A stretch of DNA of 35,873 nt, from IMG/VR virus record IMGVR_UViG_3300021197_001063, positions 1-35,873 of that record; one strand, written 5' to 3'. The notes under the pieces were generated by a model. That model did not search any database. It saw only the letters and a program-made list of their open reading frames with translations, and was not told the DNA's origin. The DNA comes from a virus. Positions 1 through 7,380 of this stretch are shown here, piece by piece. The position numbers and the translations under genes were made by a program. Each line of letters opens with the position of its first letter. Position 1 is the stretch's first letter.

Positions 1-80
1 CCAGTTGTCTCTAAATCTTCAGAGGCTGGTTCATCATTTGACTGCAAAAATGCTGCCAAGTTATTCACATCTGTGCTCAT
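1..80 (-). CDS. Scaffold-like protein, N-terminal part (continues at 35873)
   Basis: This is the start of a probable capsid scaffolding protein, split by the ends of the window. The ATG at 80 follows a GAAGG ribosome binding site, and 26 codons plus two bases (GG) run to position 1. Joined to the complement of base 35873 the next codon is GGT, and the frame then stays open through the piece ending at 35042, giving about 303 residues. The N-terminus is acidic, like the stretch it joins. The in-frame junction indicates that the two window ends are adjacent in a circular or circularly permuted molecule. The assignment as scaffold rests on its place between portal and capsid genes and on its composition, not on a recognised motif. 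Confidence 0.8.
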   Translation of the reverse strand, partial: MSTDVNNLAAFLQSNDEPASEDLETT

Positions 81-151
81 TTGATACCTTCATGGTGTGT
101 CAAGAGTTTAATGGTAGTTAAAGTTTATCATTTTTTTAATGGCAATTAAAG

Positions 152-430
152 CTATAGCACGTCAGGCTGCTTGCTGTCATTGACCACTACTTTTGCCTCA
201 CCAATACAACGATCAATATAGGCCTCAATACGTGTTAGGTTTTGCATGGATTCATGGATATTAGCTAATTCCTCTAAATATCCATCGCCCTTGTTAACCT
301 TTGTCAGCTTATCGAAGTACCCAGCCTTTAGTGCGGTGAATACTTCGGCAAGTAGCGGGTTACTCCTGAGAGCTTCCGCTTGCTGCCCTTTGGTTATTTT
401 GTTCTGGTTCTTGGTCGCGCGGTCTGTCAT
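152..430 (-). CDS. Small conserved-looking protein after portal
   Basis: The product is 92 residues, helical and charged, with no domain I recognise. The ATG at 430 lies inside the 3' end of the portal gene in another frame, giving a 71-base overlap that is unusually long for this genome. A GAAGG ribosome binding site stands just upstream. It sits between the portal and scaffold genes in the late operon, so a role in head assembly is possible but only inferred from position. Confidence 0.75.
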   Translation of the reverse strand: MTDRATKNQNKITKGQQAEALRSNPLLAEVFTALKAGYFDKLTKVNKGDGYLEELANIHESMQNLTRIEAYIDRCIGEAKVVVNDSKQPDVL

Positions 431-2510
431 CTGTGCCTTCTCCTTTTATGTCTACGTTTTCAGTAGTTTGTAACTTATCATAATCAAAGCGAGTTTTCAT
501 TATAAGCTGGTCATACTTGTATTGAAGCTCGCGCAATTGACTATCTCTAGCCTGTAAGGCGTCGCTCACTTCTTTCTTGTATGTTTGCTCCATCTTCATC
601 ATGTCAAGTTGTGCGTCGTACTTCTGTTCCATTTGCTTCATTTGCATCTGGAATTGACCCTTAACCTGTTCAGCTTCTGCTAGCGGGTTTTGCATTTGCT
701 GCTGTAGCTGGCTAACCATGGTGCGTAATGAGTCACGTTCCGCTTCAACGATTTCGTCTGGCTCTTCTGGATTGTTAAAGAATTCAGGCACCGAGTCTTG
801 ACCTAGAGCTATTGTTATTTCGCTTAAAGTCTTAAACAGCTTAGTATTATCCACCATTGGATTACCCATTTGCTGTAATTGCTGCTGAATCTGGAATAAA
901 GCAGATAGGCTCTGTACTTTCTTCTCGTCATCACCTGAACCTGTTCCAACTTTAGCGCAAATGTAATGATCATACTTCCACGACTTAGGGTCTACGGTCA
1001 TTTCACGGCCAAGTAAGCGAACCTCAAGCTCAGTATCTTGGTAATGAGAAGCGAACCATGCGATGCCTTCCCATAGGTCTTTGTATCCAACTTCTGCAAT
1101 AACCCTGGCAACAAGCTCAATACGGGACTTCTGCGCGTCGTCCATGCCTTTGAATCGTGTGGCAGTCTCTTTGTGTAGCTGATCAGCTTCAAGCGCTGAG
1201 TTAGCCATAGGTGCGCCTGTAGATGATTGTTTCTTGCCTTCCATAAACTGGATAACTTGCAATGATTTATCACCAACATATGGCGTAGCAATAGGCATTA
1301 ATGATGCCTGCGGCTGTCCGTCAACGTAAATGGCCCCACCAAATTGATGATCCAACAATGAATCTACATCCACGTTGTCGTTGTACGCAGTTCGAGGCAT
1401 GTTTACTGAGTACAAATTGTCCAGTGTTTGACGCCATAATGCAGAGTTAATGTTCTGGTATTGCTCTGTTAATTCAGCGCGCGGAACACCTACAATATTG
1501 TTAGGCATTAGCATTGAGCTGAATATTGCATAGGGAATATGGTCAAACGGCTCGTTTTCTAGGATTACATCGCCGCACTTGATAATATGGCGGCGTTCCG
1601 CAATCCCGTCACCGTCATAATCGACCAATGCATACACGTCCACGCCTTCGACTTCTTGGTTTGCCCATTGTACATATGACATGTCGTCGTATTCTTCGCC
1701 GCCTTGCCTTTCAAAACGAATAGCTTTTAAGTTATCGCGCTTGGAATCTTCTGAATTAGTGGTAGGCAAGCTTTCAATAAGCTTTTTACTAAACCCTTCA
1801 GCAAGTAATTGACCGCGCTTTTTAGTGAATCGCTTCCCTATCACTTCAGCGTCTTCTTTGTTGTGCGCATTACGGCTAATAATCATATCTTCAACCGGCA
1901 CACAGCGCATAAAGTATTCATTCTTAGTTACAACAATGCGAAGCGTTACCATATCAATGGTTTCGTCGCCATCTTCACCGTCGCGCTCTATGATTTCAAC
2001 GCTTTCAACATCTGGATCATTTTCAATATCAGATATAATGCCGGTCAGCTCTTCTTCTGTAATATCGCTATAGGTGGAATACTTAGGCTTTTTGGTTTCT
2101 TCAACGCCATATTCGAGTGATGAAATGTTCTGTATTTCACTGGCCTTAAGCCAATCATGCTGCGTTCTGAATGAGTTGCGGATAGATTTAATAATATGAG
2201 ATACGACGGCCTGCTTGTCACGCGCCTCTTGTATTGCTTCAGGACTTGAACCGGTTGGCTTGAATTCCACAGGATCGCCAGCACCCAGAAATACACGGGC
2301 AAGACTCGGCATATCAGCCTCAACCATGTCGCGAGTATCTGTACTGATAACCTTGGAGCGTCCAGCAACCTCATTGCCGAACAAATCGCCATTGTAATAC
2401 TTAAGGTAGTTCTCGTTATCATCATTAAAGGTGCCTGACTCTGTAATAGAGTTATTCACCATATGGTCTGTAAGCGTTACTAACTCGCTTTCTGTCATCT
2501 TATCATTCAT
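360..2510 (-). CDS. Portal protein
   Basis: This 716-residue protein is placed as the head portal, the ring through which DNA is packaged and ejected and on which the tail is built. It follows the large terminase gene directly (4-base overlap) and precedes the scaffold and capsid genes, which is the portal position in P22-type phages. The length matches the large P22-class portals (about 725 residues). The sequence is acidic, and the last 150 residues are rich in Gln, Met and charged residues with heptad-like spacing, consistent with a coiled-coil or barrel-like C-terminal region as in P22 gp1. The far C-terminus is low-complexity and overlaps the next gene. The assignment is based on size, context and overall resemblance. 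Confidence 0.88.
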   Translation of the reverse strand: MNDKMTESELVTLTDHMVNNSITESGTFNDDNENYLKYYNGDLFGNEVAGRSKVISTDTRDMVEADMPSLARVFLGAGDPVEFKPTGSSPEAIQEARDKQAVVSHIIKSIRNSFRTQHDWLKASEIQNISSLEYGVEETKKPKYSTYSDITEEELTGIISDIENDPDVESVEIIERDGEDGDETIDMVTLRIVVTKNEYFMRCVPVEDMIISRNAHNKEDAEVIGKRFTKKRGQLLAEGFSKKLIESLPTTNSEDSKRDNLKAIRFERQGGEEYDDMSYVQWANQEVEGVDVYALVDYDGDGIAERRHIIKCGDVILENEPFDHIPYAIFSSMLMPNNIVGVPRAELTEQYQNINSALWRQTLDNLYSVNMPRTAYNDNVDVDSLLDHQFGGAIYVDGQPQASLMPIATPYVGDKSLQVIQFMEGKKQSSTGAPMANSALEADQLHKETATRFKGMDDAQKSRIELVARVIAEVGYKDLWEGIAWFASHYQDTELEVRLLGREMTVDPKSWKYDHYICAKVGTGSGDDEKKVQSLSALFQIQQQLQQMGNPMVDNTKLFKTLSEITIALGQDSVPEFFNNPEEPDEIVEAERDSLRTMVSQLQQQMQNPLAEAEQVKGQFQMQMKQMEQKYDAQLDMMKMEQTYKKEVSDALQARDSQLRELQYKYDQLIMKTRFDYDKLQTTENVDIKGEGTDDRPRDQEPEQNNQRAASGSSQE

Positions 2511-3940
2511 ACAATAGGCATCCGTTTTGGCTGTGGTCGTTTTTTCTGCTTGACTTTATCTTTTACCATTAGCGACATCATAACAGAGTCTGCCATGTTA
2601 GGCGATGCTATGCCAATAGACCGCATCTCAGACTTACTCATTATCTGTATGGTTCCTGCTCCATTCCATTTTCTAGGAATACGGCAAACCTCCGAACGTA
2701 GTTGCTGCAACTGTTTGATGTCTTTATCAAAGCTGATCAATTCATCTGGATCGCAATACTCCCCATGCTCCACAGCTCTATAGGTCTTATACACTCTATC
2801 TCGTAGCGCCCAATAACCCTGCGCCCTCTTATTTTTGAATAAGTCCTTATTCGTTACGGCCTTGGCCGCATTATCACTAGTAGGTTCATATTGCTTGTCA
2901 GGATCATCTGGTGAATGAGAGCCTTTAAATATTACTTGGTCAATGTCATTTCCTGTAAATCCCTTTGAAATATCCCGTCTAAGCGTGGCCCCTAATCCAT
3001 CACAATCCCACGTGAACGCCTGTGCTCCGTGCTCTATTGCCCTTGCGCAGGCCCAGTCAGCGCCCTCATTGGCATCGCCATTGTCTTTTGTGCATACGTC
3101 CTTAAATACCACGCCATGCCTAAATGTGTAGCCTTTCGGGTCATCGCCAGTGTCTGACGGATCGTGCGCAGCAACCTTCTTGCCTACCATCTTAAACCCA
3201 AGCTTGTTGTGAGCATCAACGCATGCGTCAAACCATTCTGCCAATATGATTGCATCATCTACAGTGTCCAAGAACTTACCCTCCCATATCCAGTCATACT
3301 TAGCTCTCGACTGGTTTTCAAAATCCCACTTTCTTAGCTGTTCTTGCTCTTCGTTCCACCACGGGTTATCCCTCCAATTTACATAGCAAATGTAATGCAG
3401 GTCATCTTCATAGTATCCGTACTTATCGAGCTGCTCTTGATATGGGACTATAAACCGCTGGCTGAATGCATCACCCTGTGATTGCGGGTTAGCTGTAAAG
3501 ATACATTTCGCGCCTGGGTTACGAATGATTGTGGGGATTAACTTGTCTAAGGACGCTTGACTTGCTCTGTGAGCCTCTTCAAACCATGAGCGCAAATAGC
3601 CTTGTGCTGACTGCATGGCGTCAGGGTTACGATTCGCACCTTTGTATGTGGTACTTGCACCGTTTGGAGCAATCACCGTTGATTTCTGTATGTCCCAGCC
3701 GTCCAGCCCTAGTCTTTCAAGTATTGAGCCTTTAAATACTTTATGTACAGAGTCTTCAAGCGAGTCTTGAAATTCACGAAGGCAGTAGATGTCATATGCT
3801 TTTGCCTCCATTTCGAATGCAAGCACATCACCAACACCTAGAGATTTACCTGAGCCACGGCCCCCGATAAAAACAATAATGGGCTGGGGCTTTTGCATCC
3901 CCTCCCATATTTTGTAGTTAACCTTTAGCGTTCTAATCAT
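2507..3940 (-). CDS. Terminase large subunit
   Basis: This 477-residue ATP-driven packaging motor and nuclease has a Walker A motif, GGRGSGKS, at residues 26-33 and a Walker B-like segment, GYLRSWFEEAH, at about 114-124 that ends in the catalytic acidic pair. A C-terminal RNase H-like nuclease domain is suggested by AAHDPSDTGDD, FTWDCDGLGA and the late MADSVMMSL segment, which carry acidic residues at the expected spacing. The length is close to P22 gp2 (499 residues). The start overlaps the end of the small terminase gene by 8 bases, and the 3' end overlaps the portal start, so the three are translationally coupled. Headful packaging is inferred from this family and from the circular map. 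Confidence 0.95.
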   Translation of the reverse strand: MIRTLKVNYKIWEGMQKPQPIIVFIGGRGSGKSLGVGDVLAFEMEAKAYDIYCLREFQDSLEDSVHKVFKGSILERLGLDGWDIQKSTVIAPNGASTTYKGANRNPDAMQSAQGYLRSWFEEAHRASQASLDKLIPTIIRNPGAKCIFTANPQSQGDAFSQRFIVPYQEQLDKYGYYEDDLHYICYVNWRDNPWWNEEQEQLRKWDFENQSRAKYDWIWEGKFLDTVDDAIILAEWFDACVDAHNKLGFKMVGKKVAAHDPSDTGDDPKGYTFRHGVVFKDVCTKDNGDANEGADWACARAIEHGAQAFTWDCDGLGATLRRDISKGFTGNDIDQVIFKGSHSPDDPDKQYEPTSDNAAKAVTNKDLFKNKRAQGYWALRDRVYKTYRAVEHGEYCDPDELISFDKDIKQLQQLRSEVCRIPRKWNGAGTIQIMSKSEMRSIGIASPNMADSVMMSLMVKDKVKQKKRPQPKRMPIV

Positions 3941-4421
3941 TACTTATTGGCTTGATTGGCTGTACAACCCACTCGACCTTAGATTCTGTCTGTATTGGGC
4001 CGCCGTTAGCACCAGTAATCTCTTGAGAAGACTTTTCAGTCAGTCCTATCTCTCTGGCAATGATATTGGCATTGAACAAATCAGCCGCCGCACCTTCAAA
4101 CTTCTGAGTGCGTATAATGTCTTCGATCTTGGCGACGGTATCACCTAGCACTTCATCCGTTTTCCAGTATTGCCAGGTGTTTCTAGCCATATCAAAAAAG
4201 ATACATAAACCCGCCAGCGTCATAGGGCGCATCTTTTCTACTTCCATAGATACGGGGATACCTTGGTACTGCGTTACTTTCTGCTCCCATAATGGGTTAG
4301 CCTCAACCCATTCGAAGTACTCGCACGCCGCATTCCATAGCTCTTCGGCTGTCTTGAACTTCTTATTAGGCCCATGAGATGCGCGGGCCATCCAGAATTT
4401 GTTACCTTTTGGTGCTGTCAT
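3933..4421 (-). CDS. Terminase small subunit, P22 gp3-like
   Basis: This 162-residue DNA-recognition subunit of the packaging motor has the same length as P22 gp3. It resembles the GP3_package family: an N-terminal segment with FKTAEELWNAACEYFEW, a central MRPMTLAGLCIFFDM segment and the conserved-looking QKFEGAAADLFNANIIARE. It lies directly upstream of the large terminase, with an 8-base overlap. Its ribosome binding site, GAGGAGG, is the end of the preceding 57-residue gene. In the gp3 family the pac site usually lies within or near the small subunit gene. I cannot point to it here. Confidence 0.92.
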   Translation of the reverse strand: MTAPKGNKFWMARASHGPNKKFKTAEELWNAACEYFEWVEANPLWEQKVTQYQGIPVSMEVEKMRPMTLAGLCIFFDMARNTWQYWKTDEVLGDTVAKIEDIIRTQKFEGAAADLFNANIIAREIGLTEKSSQEITGANGGPIQTESKVEWVVQPIKPISND

Positions 4422-4423
4422 GT

Positions 4424-4597
4424 TTAGACCTCCTCACATAATATCGTGCAGTCAATGATCACTCTATCTTGGTTTCTGTCTATTACATTATCAGAGTCTA
4501 CGCCAGCTATAGGCCATACGCCATTCAAAGCCCACGCTTCAACAATTGTTTCAGCGGTTACTTTTATGTACCCATCTTTAGTTAGTTCAGCTTTCAT
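4424..4597 (-). CDS. Small acidic protein upstream of terS
   Basis: This 57-residue product begins at an ATG at 4597 with a clear AAAGGAGC ribosome binding site, and its stop lies 2 bases before the small terminase ATG. The sequence is acidic with a single Trp-rich stretch (EAWALNGVWPI) and two Cys near the end. No family was recognised. Its tight coupling to the terminase genes supports a real gene in the late transcript. The function is unknown. Confidence 0.7.
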   Translation of the reverse strand: MKAELTKDGYIKVTAETIVEAWALNGVWPIAGVDSDNVIDRNQDRVIIDCTILCEEV

Positions 4598-4629
4598 ATT
4601 TTAGCTCCTTTCTGGTTAGCTAATACTAA

Positions 4630-5442
4630 TTAGTTAGAAGATATAATATCAGCAAAATACCCATTGAATCCAGCCGTCATATCTGTAGCACTATTTGAGT
4701 CTGTCTGTGCTGTTATCTCTATGTCTGAATTTGGCTCAATAATAAATATTGGCGTAAATTCATATTCAAGTGAATGAGTATCACTAATGCCTCGCCTAAG
4801 CCTATTTCTGAATGACCCGCCAAGCTTTCTTGTTTTTAGATTAACTGACGCGCTCACAGTACTTTTTCGAATAATATCAGCCCATATATGAGTCAATAGC
4901 AGGTAATTACCTCCCGCCACTGAGGTTGATGTTTTTTGACTTTGGTTTGTTCCTTGTAATATCTGGTTGTGAACCTGAGTTAGATCATCAGGTACGCCAT
5001 TTGTTGCTGTGCCCCGGTACAACCATACTGCTCCATCGTGAGCATCATCTGTATACATCCGCATCCATCGGCACCCTGTATCGCTTAACGTTACAGGCGT
5101 CTGTCCTGTCAATGCCTTGGACTGTACACCGAACACAAAGTTTCCATTAACATCGAATGACATGTACTCAACGTATATGGTAGCTGTATCACTAGCACTA
5201 GTACTAGACATATTGAGCACAACATTTGATGTCTGGTACTCTTCAAACTCTCCCCATGGGTGAAGCGGGGACTCGGAATTAGATACGGATTCGTTTTCAC
5301 CGAACTTATGAATTGATTTGCGCTTCACACAGGTTTTATCGCCATACTGTCTAAAGACCTCATTAACCGTGAATGCAAGTTTGGCATCGTGATAACTTGC
5401 GCAGAAGAAGTCATCAAATGGATCCATTTCTTTTTGTGTCAT
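4630..5442 (-). CDS. Unknown beta-rich late protein
   Basis: This is a 270-residue protein with no recognised family. The ATG at 5442 overlaps the TGA of the upstream 65-residue gene as ATGA. A longer reading would add four residues. After a polar N-terminal 60 residues the chain is Ser/Thr-rich with alternating hydrophobic residues, typical of beta-sandwich virion proteins, and it ends in a segment (about 240-265) like those of head decoration or fibre-type proteins. There is no signal peptide or membrane segment. It lies upstream of the terminase genes in the late operon and its size suggests a structural protein, perhaps a head decoration protein, but that is inference from composition and place. 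Confidence 0.75.
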   Translation of the reverse strand: MTQKEMDPFDDFFCASYHDAKLAFTVNEVFRQYGDKTCVKRKSIHKFGENESVSNSESPLHPWGEFEEYQTSNVVLNMSSTSASDTATIYVEYMSFDVNGNFVFGVQSKALTGQTPVTLSDTGCRWMRMYTDDAHDGAVWLYRGTATNGVPDDLTQVHNQILQGTNQSQKTSTSVAGGNYLLLTHIWADIIRKSTVSASVNLKTRKLGGSFRNRLRRGISDTHSLEYEFTPIFIIEPNSDIEITAQTDSNSATDMTAGFNGYFADIISSN

Positions 5443-5636
5443 TCTTCGTCCCACTCTACCTGTACTATTGATTCGTCAAACATAACTTGATTCTTAACCA
5501 CTTCCAATACGCCGACAATCTCAATTACAGACAGCTCACCCTCAAATTGATAGACATCTTCAGTGATTTGCTTTACCAGTTTAACGACTGGGTTGTTGTC
5601 TGCGCTATCAGGCAGCTGGGTAATATTATCAGTCAT
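5439..5636 (-). CDS. Small acidic protein
   Basis: This 65-residue, strongly acidic protein overlaps its upstream neighbour by 8 bases and its downstream neighbour by 4 (ATGA). No motif was recognised. The chain looks like one helix followed by a beta-type segment (VYQFEGELSVIEIVGVLEVV). Coupling in the late operon is the main evidence that it is real. The function is unknown. Confidence 0.7.
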   Translation of the reverse strand: MTDNITQLPDSADNNPVVKLVKQITEDVYQFEGELSVIEIVGVLEVVKNQVMFDESIVQVEWDEE

Positions 5637-5925
5637 GATCTATATCCTCGCTAGGTAATTTAAGCATATCAGCATCATATAGCTTTTTGATGGCTTCATG
5701 CATCGATGTGGTATTAGACACCATAACAGCTTTAAAGCAAATTTCTGATATTTGATCGTATAGTTCATCAATTGGTTCAAAATCTTCTAAGGAGTTGAAC
5801 TTTTGTAACACGCCCCTACTGTTTTCAATTACATGCGTATTGGGTTGTAACCCTTCACCAACATATAGAACCTTGTTTCCGTACAATAAGCACATGTCAC
5901 CCGCTTTTGGCATAAAGTCAGCCAT
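5629..5925 (-). CDS. Hypothetical protein
   Basis: This 98-residue protein is preceded by a GGAG ribosome binding site that lies in the last codons of the upstream gene (2-base gap), and it overlaps the next gene by 8 bases. The N-terminal half looks beta-rich (MPKAGDMCLLYGNKVLYVGEG resembles a small SH3-like barrel). The C-terminal half is helical and acidic. There is no catalytic motif. The function is unknown. Confidence 0.72.
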   Translation of the reverse strand: MADFMPKAGDMCLLYGNKVLYVGEGLQPNTHVIENSRGVLQKFNSLEDFEPIDELYDQISEICFKAVMVSNTTSMHEAIKKLYDADMLKLPSEDIDHD

Positions 5926-5927
5926 AA

Positions 5928-6344
5928 TTAAAACTCCACTGTTACTGATAGATTGTACGCTGTCACAAGCACTGTATGGGTAAATATACCAGTCTTAACA
6001 TAAACAATAGGGATACATACAAAGTCACCGCAATTGCTCTTAACAAAGCCTTTGTATCCATGAATAAGGGCTGCTGATACGCCAAACTTTGATCCCCAGA
6101 ATAAATCATACTCGCGCCCAGCCGATACGGAATAACTGCGCACAAAATGACTATTAACAAACGTCCCTACCTGTGCGGTATTCTTACCATTTAAGTATTG
6201 ATAATAGACAAGCTCATTGTCTTCGTTGTAGTTCGGGCTGTCATCGATAAAGTGTTCAGTAAACAGTCCAAAACCCACGTAGTGCTCTGAGTGTGCCATT
6301 GCTGTACATACAGTTAGGCAGATAAATAAAATAGTTGTCTTCAT
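5928..6344 (-). CDS. Secreted small beta-barrel-like protein (possible outer-membrane moron)
   Basis: This 138-residue protein, first gene of the late operon, has an N-terminal signal peptide: a Lys, a hydrophobic core (ILFICLTVCTAMA) and cleavage likely after Ala17. The mature part alternates aromatic and hydrophobic residues (YVGFGLFTEHF, FVNSHFVRSYSV, FGVSAALIHGYKG) and ends in a terminal Phe, features of small outer-membrane beta-barrels. It contains two close Cys (SNCGDFVC) that could form a disulphide. Similar small barrel-like proteins occur in other phages, where surface modification or exclusion of related phages has been suggested. Its place just after the late promoter is unusual for a non-structural protein. 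The ATG at 6344 has a GGAG site. The function is inferred and weak. Confidence 0.75.
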   Translation of the reverse strand: MKTTILFICLTVCTAMAHSEHYVGFGLFTEHFIDDSPNYNEDNELVYYQYLNGKNTAQVGTFVNSHFVRSYSVSAGREYDLFWGSKFGVSAALIHGYKGFVKSNCGDFVCIPIVYVKTGIFTHTVLVTAYNLSVTVEF

Positions 6345-6443
6345 TTGATAAGCTCCGGTTATTAATAAAAAACCGCCCTAGCTGCTCACGCATGTAGTTG
6401 ACGGGTACTGCAGTCACCTCCTTACTCGTTAGTGATAGTTATA
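6345..6443 (-). other. Late-operon leader with a perfect Shine-Dalgarno sequence but no fitting start
   Basis: This is about 95 bases of untranslated leader between the late promoter and the first late gene. It contains TAAGGAGGTGA (minus strand, plus positions 6415-6425), a full complement to the 16S rRNA 3' end, but no ATG or GTG at normal spacing after it. Close to the first gene, GCT and CGGTT can pair with AACCG and AGC around an AT-rich loop, which would cover part of that gene's GGAG site. Either feature could tune translation; both are untested. Confidence 0.35.
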
Positions 6444-6471
6444 AATATAGTCATCTAGCAGGCAATGTCAA
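6444..6471 (-). promoter_or_regulatory. Putative late promoter, sigma70-like
   Basis: On the minus strand TTGACA (6466-6471) and TATATT (6444-6449) are separated by 16 bases. The promoter stands just upstream of the long late operon and just downstream, in transcription order, of the terminator at 6481-6520, so it is well placed to start late transcription. Confidence 0.65.
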
Positions 6472-6480
6472 CTCATATAC

Positions 6481-6520
6481 AATAAAAAACCCGCTTTAAT
6501 CTATAAGGACTAAAGCGGGT
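6481..6520 (-). terminator. Intrinsic terminator
   Basis: The perfect 10-base stem ACCCGCTTTA / TAAAGCGGGT (6489-6498 with 6511-6520) is followed on the minus strand by a TTTTTATT run. It ends the 7201-6558 operon and insulates the late promoter. Confidence 0.88.
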
Positions 6521-6557
6521 CAAAAGGAGCGCTCAAATGAATAAGAGCAAAGCCATA

Positions 6558-6710
6558 TTAGCACCGGAACATCTTATGCGCAACCCCGTTTACAACATGC
6601 TCAAAATGCTGCATCTCTGTGCATCCGCCATACATGCGAGCATTGCCACTGGTTGATACCAACCACAGCGTAGCTGTAAGGGTTAGCAATTGAAAAGTTT
6701 TAGAACTCAT
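6558..6710 (-). CDS. Small secreted Cys-containing protein
   Basis: This 50-residue protein begins at an ATG at 6710, which has a CAGGAG ribosome binding site and overlaps the end of the upstream gene by 11 bases. The N-terminal 22 residues look like a signal peptide (hydrophobic core FQLLTLTATLWLVST, then NA). The mature part is about 28 residues with two Cys, one of them the last residue, which could form a disulphide in the periplasm. A longer in-frame reading from 6764 lacks a convincing ribosome binding site. The gene closes its operon. The function is unknown. Confidence 0.6.
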   Translation of the reverse strand: MSSKTFQLLTLTATLWLVSTSGNARMYGGCTEMQHFEHVVNGVAHKMFRC

Positions 6711-6936
6711 ACCACTCCTGCAACTGATCCTGATTTTTGATTGACTGTGGCAACTCGCGACCATTGATTTCTATTGTGTACTCATGGTTGCAGTTCGCCA
6801 TTAAGTGATCGTGGCATGTTTTATACGCCACGATTACATTCCATAAGCGAAGAAATGCATCACCTGTAATGGGTACAAGTTCTCCCACCAGCATGATTGC
6901 CTGTCGCCCGTGCCTGCTTACTTGTTCTATGATCAT
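6700..6936 (-). CDS. Hypothetical protein
   Basis: This 78-residue protein has an ATG at 6936 that overlaps the TGA of the preceding gene (ATGA). It is mixed helical with two Cys and several His in the middle (TCHDHLMANCNHEY), a possible metal site. Its end (LPQSIKNQDQLQEWYEF) is helical. No family was recognised. It belongs to the four-gene operon from 7201 to 6558. Confidence 0.65.
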   Translation of the reverse strand: MIIEQVSRHGRQAIMLVGELVPITGDAFLRLWNVIVAYKTCHDHLMANCNHEYTIEINGRELPQSIKNQDQLQEWYEF

Positions 6937-7106
6937 TTGCCTGCTCCCATCATCTTCTCAATTGCTTGGTTTGCAATAACAGCCGCCGTGCACATAGTGC
7001 CGATACTCCAACCGTCTGCGCTCAATGGCACATGTAGCGCCTCTTCATCTGTCAGAAATAGCACGCGTTGGCCTTTACGGTATGGGATAAATTTGTATTT
7101 ATTCAT
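6933..7106 (-). CDS. Small hypothetical protein
   Basis: This 57-residue product has an ATG at 7106 with an AAGGAGC site 11 bases upstream. Its stop and start codons overlap both neighbours as ATGA. The sequence is basic at the N-terminus (NKYKFIPYRKGQRVLF) and helical at the C-terminus (CTAAVIANQAIEKMMGAGK). The function is unknown. Confidence 0.62.
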   Translation of the reverse strand: MNKYKFIPYRKGQRVLFLTDEEALHVPLSADGWSIGTMCTAAVIANQAIEKMMGAGK

Positions 7107-7201
7107 TTCTTCTGCTCCTTTTTACGTTTAGCTAGCCAGGTTATACGCTTGTATTCTGCGATAGCGTTGTCTATTACTTGCCATGGGGTTAGTTTTTTCA
7201 T
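7103..7201 (-). CDS. Very short basic protein
   Basis: This 32-residue, Lys-rich protein (ends in AKRKKEQKK) is read from the ATG at 7201. An AAAGGAG site lies upstream, and its TGA overlaps the next ATG. It is the first gene after the promoter at 7226-7253. Its size makes the call tentative, but spacing and coupling fit a real gene. The function is unknown. Confidence 0.5.
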   Translation of the reverse strand: MKKLTPWQVIDNAIAEYKRITWLAKRKKEQKK

Positions 7202-7225
7202 TTCATTTCTCCTTTGTTCTCTATA

Positions 7226-7253
7226 ACTATAGTCCACTTATTTATAGTGTCAA
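7226..7253 (-). promoter_or_regulatory. Promoter with GTGGAC element
   Basis: On the minus strand TTGACA (7248-7253) and TATAGT (7226-7231) are separated by 16 bases. The spacer ends in GTGGAC directly against the -10. The promoter drives the 7201-6558 operon. The GTGGAC word recurs at other promoters here and may be an operator. Confidence 0.7.
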
Positions 7254-7259
7254 GCAAAC

Positions 7260-7289
7260 TTGCATGAATACTGTTTTTTAAATTACAAT
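7260..7289 (+). promoter_or_regulatory. Possible plus-strand promoter for tRNA
   Basis: TTGCAT (7260-7265) and TACAAT (7284-7289) are separated by 18 bases. The promoter is divergent from the one at 7226-7253 and about 90 bases upstream of the tRNA gene. It is weak by sequence but the only reasonable candidate found. Confidence 0.4.
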
Positions 7290-7380
7290 AGCCACGAACC
7301 CGCCAAGCTTAGAACTCTAGCGGATGCTGGAAGTGCTGGACTAGAAATGGTCGATGCTCAAATTGTTGTGGGTTATTTTA

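Noticed and set aside
6256-6417. 53-codon GTG frame in the late leader
   Set aside because: The start codon lies within the Shine-Dalgarno sequence itself, and the frame overlaps the signal-peptide gene. Kept as an observation about the leader, not as a gene.
6411-6425. Match to the 3' end of 16S rRNA on the plus strand
   Set aside because: Only about 11 bases match, and no other rRNA sequence is near; it is simply the complement of a strong Shine-Dalgarno sequence.
6399-6430. Plus-strand promoter starting at TTGACG
   Set aside because: No -10 at the proper distance and no plus-strand gene downstream.
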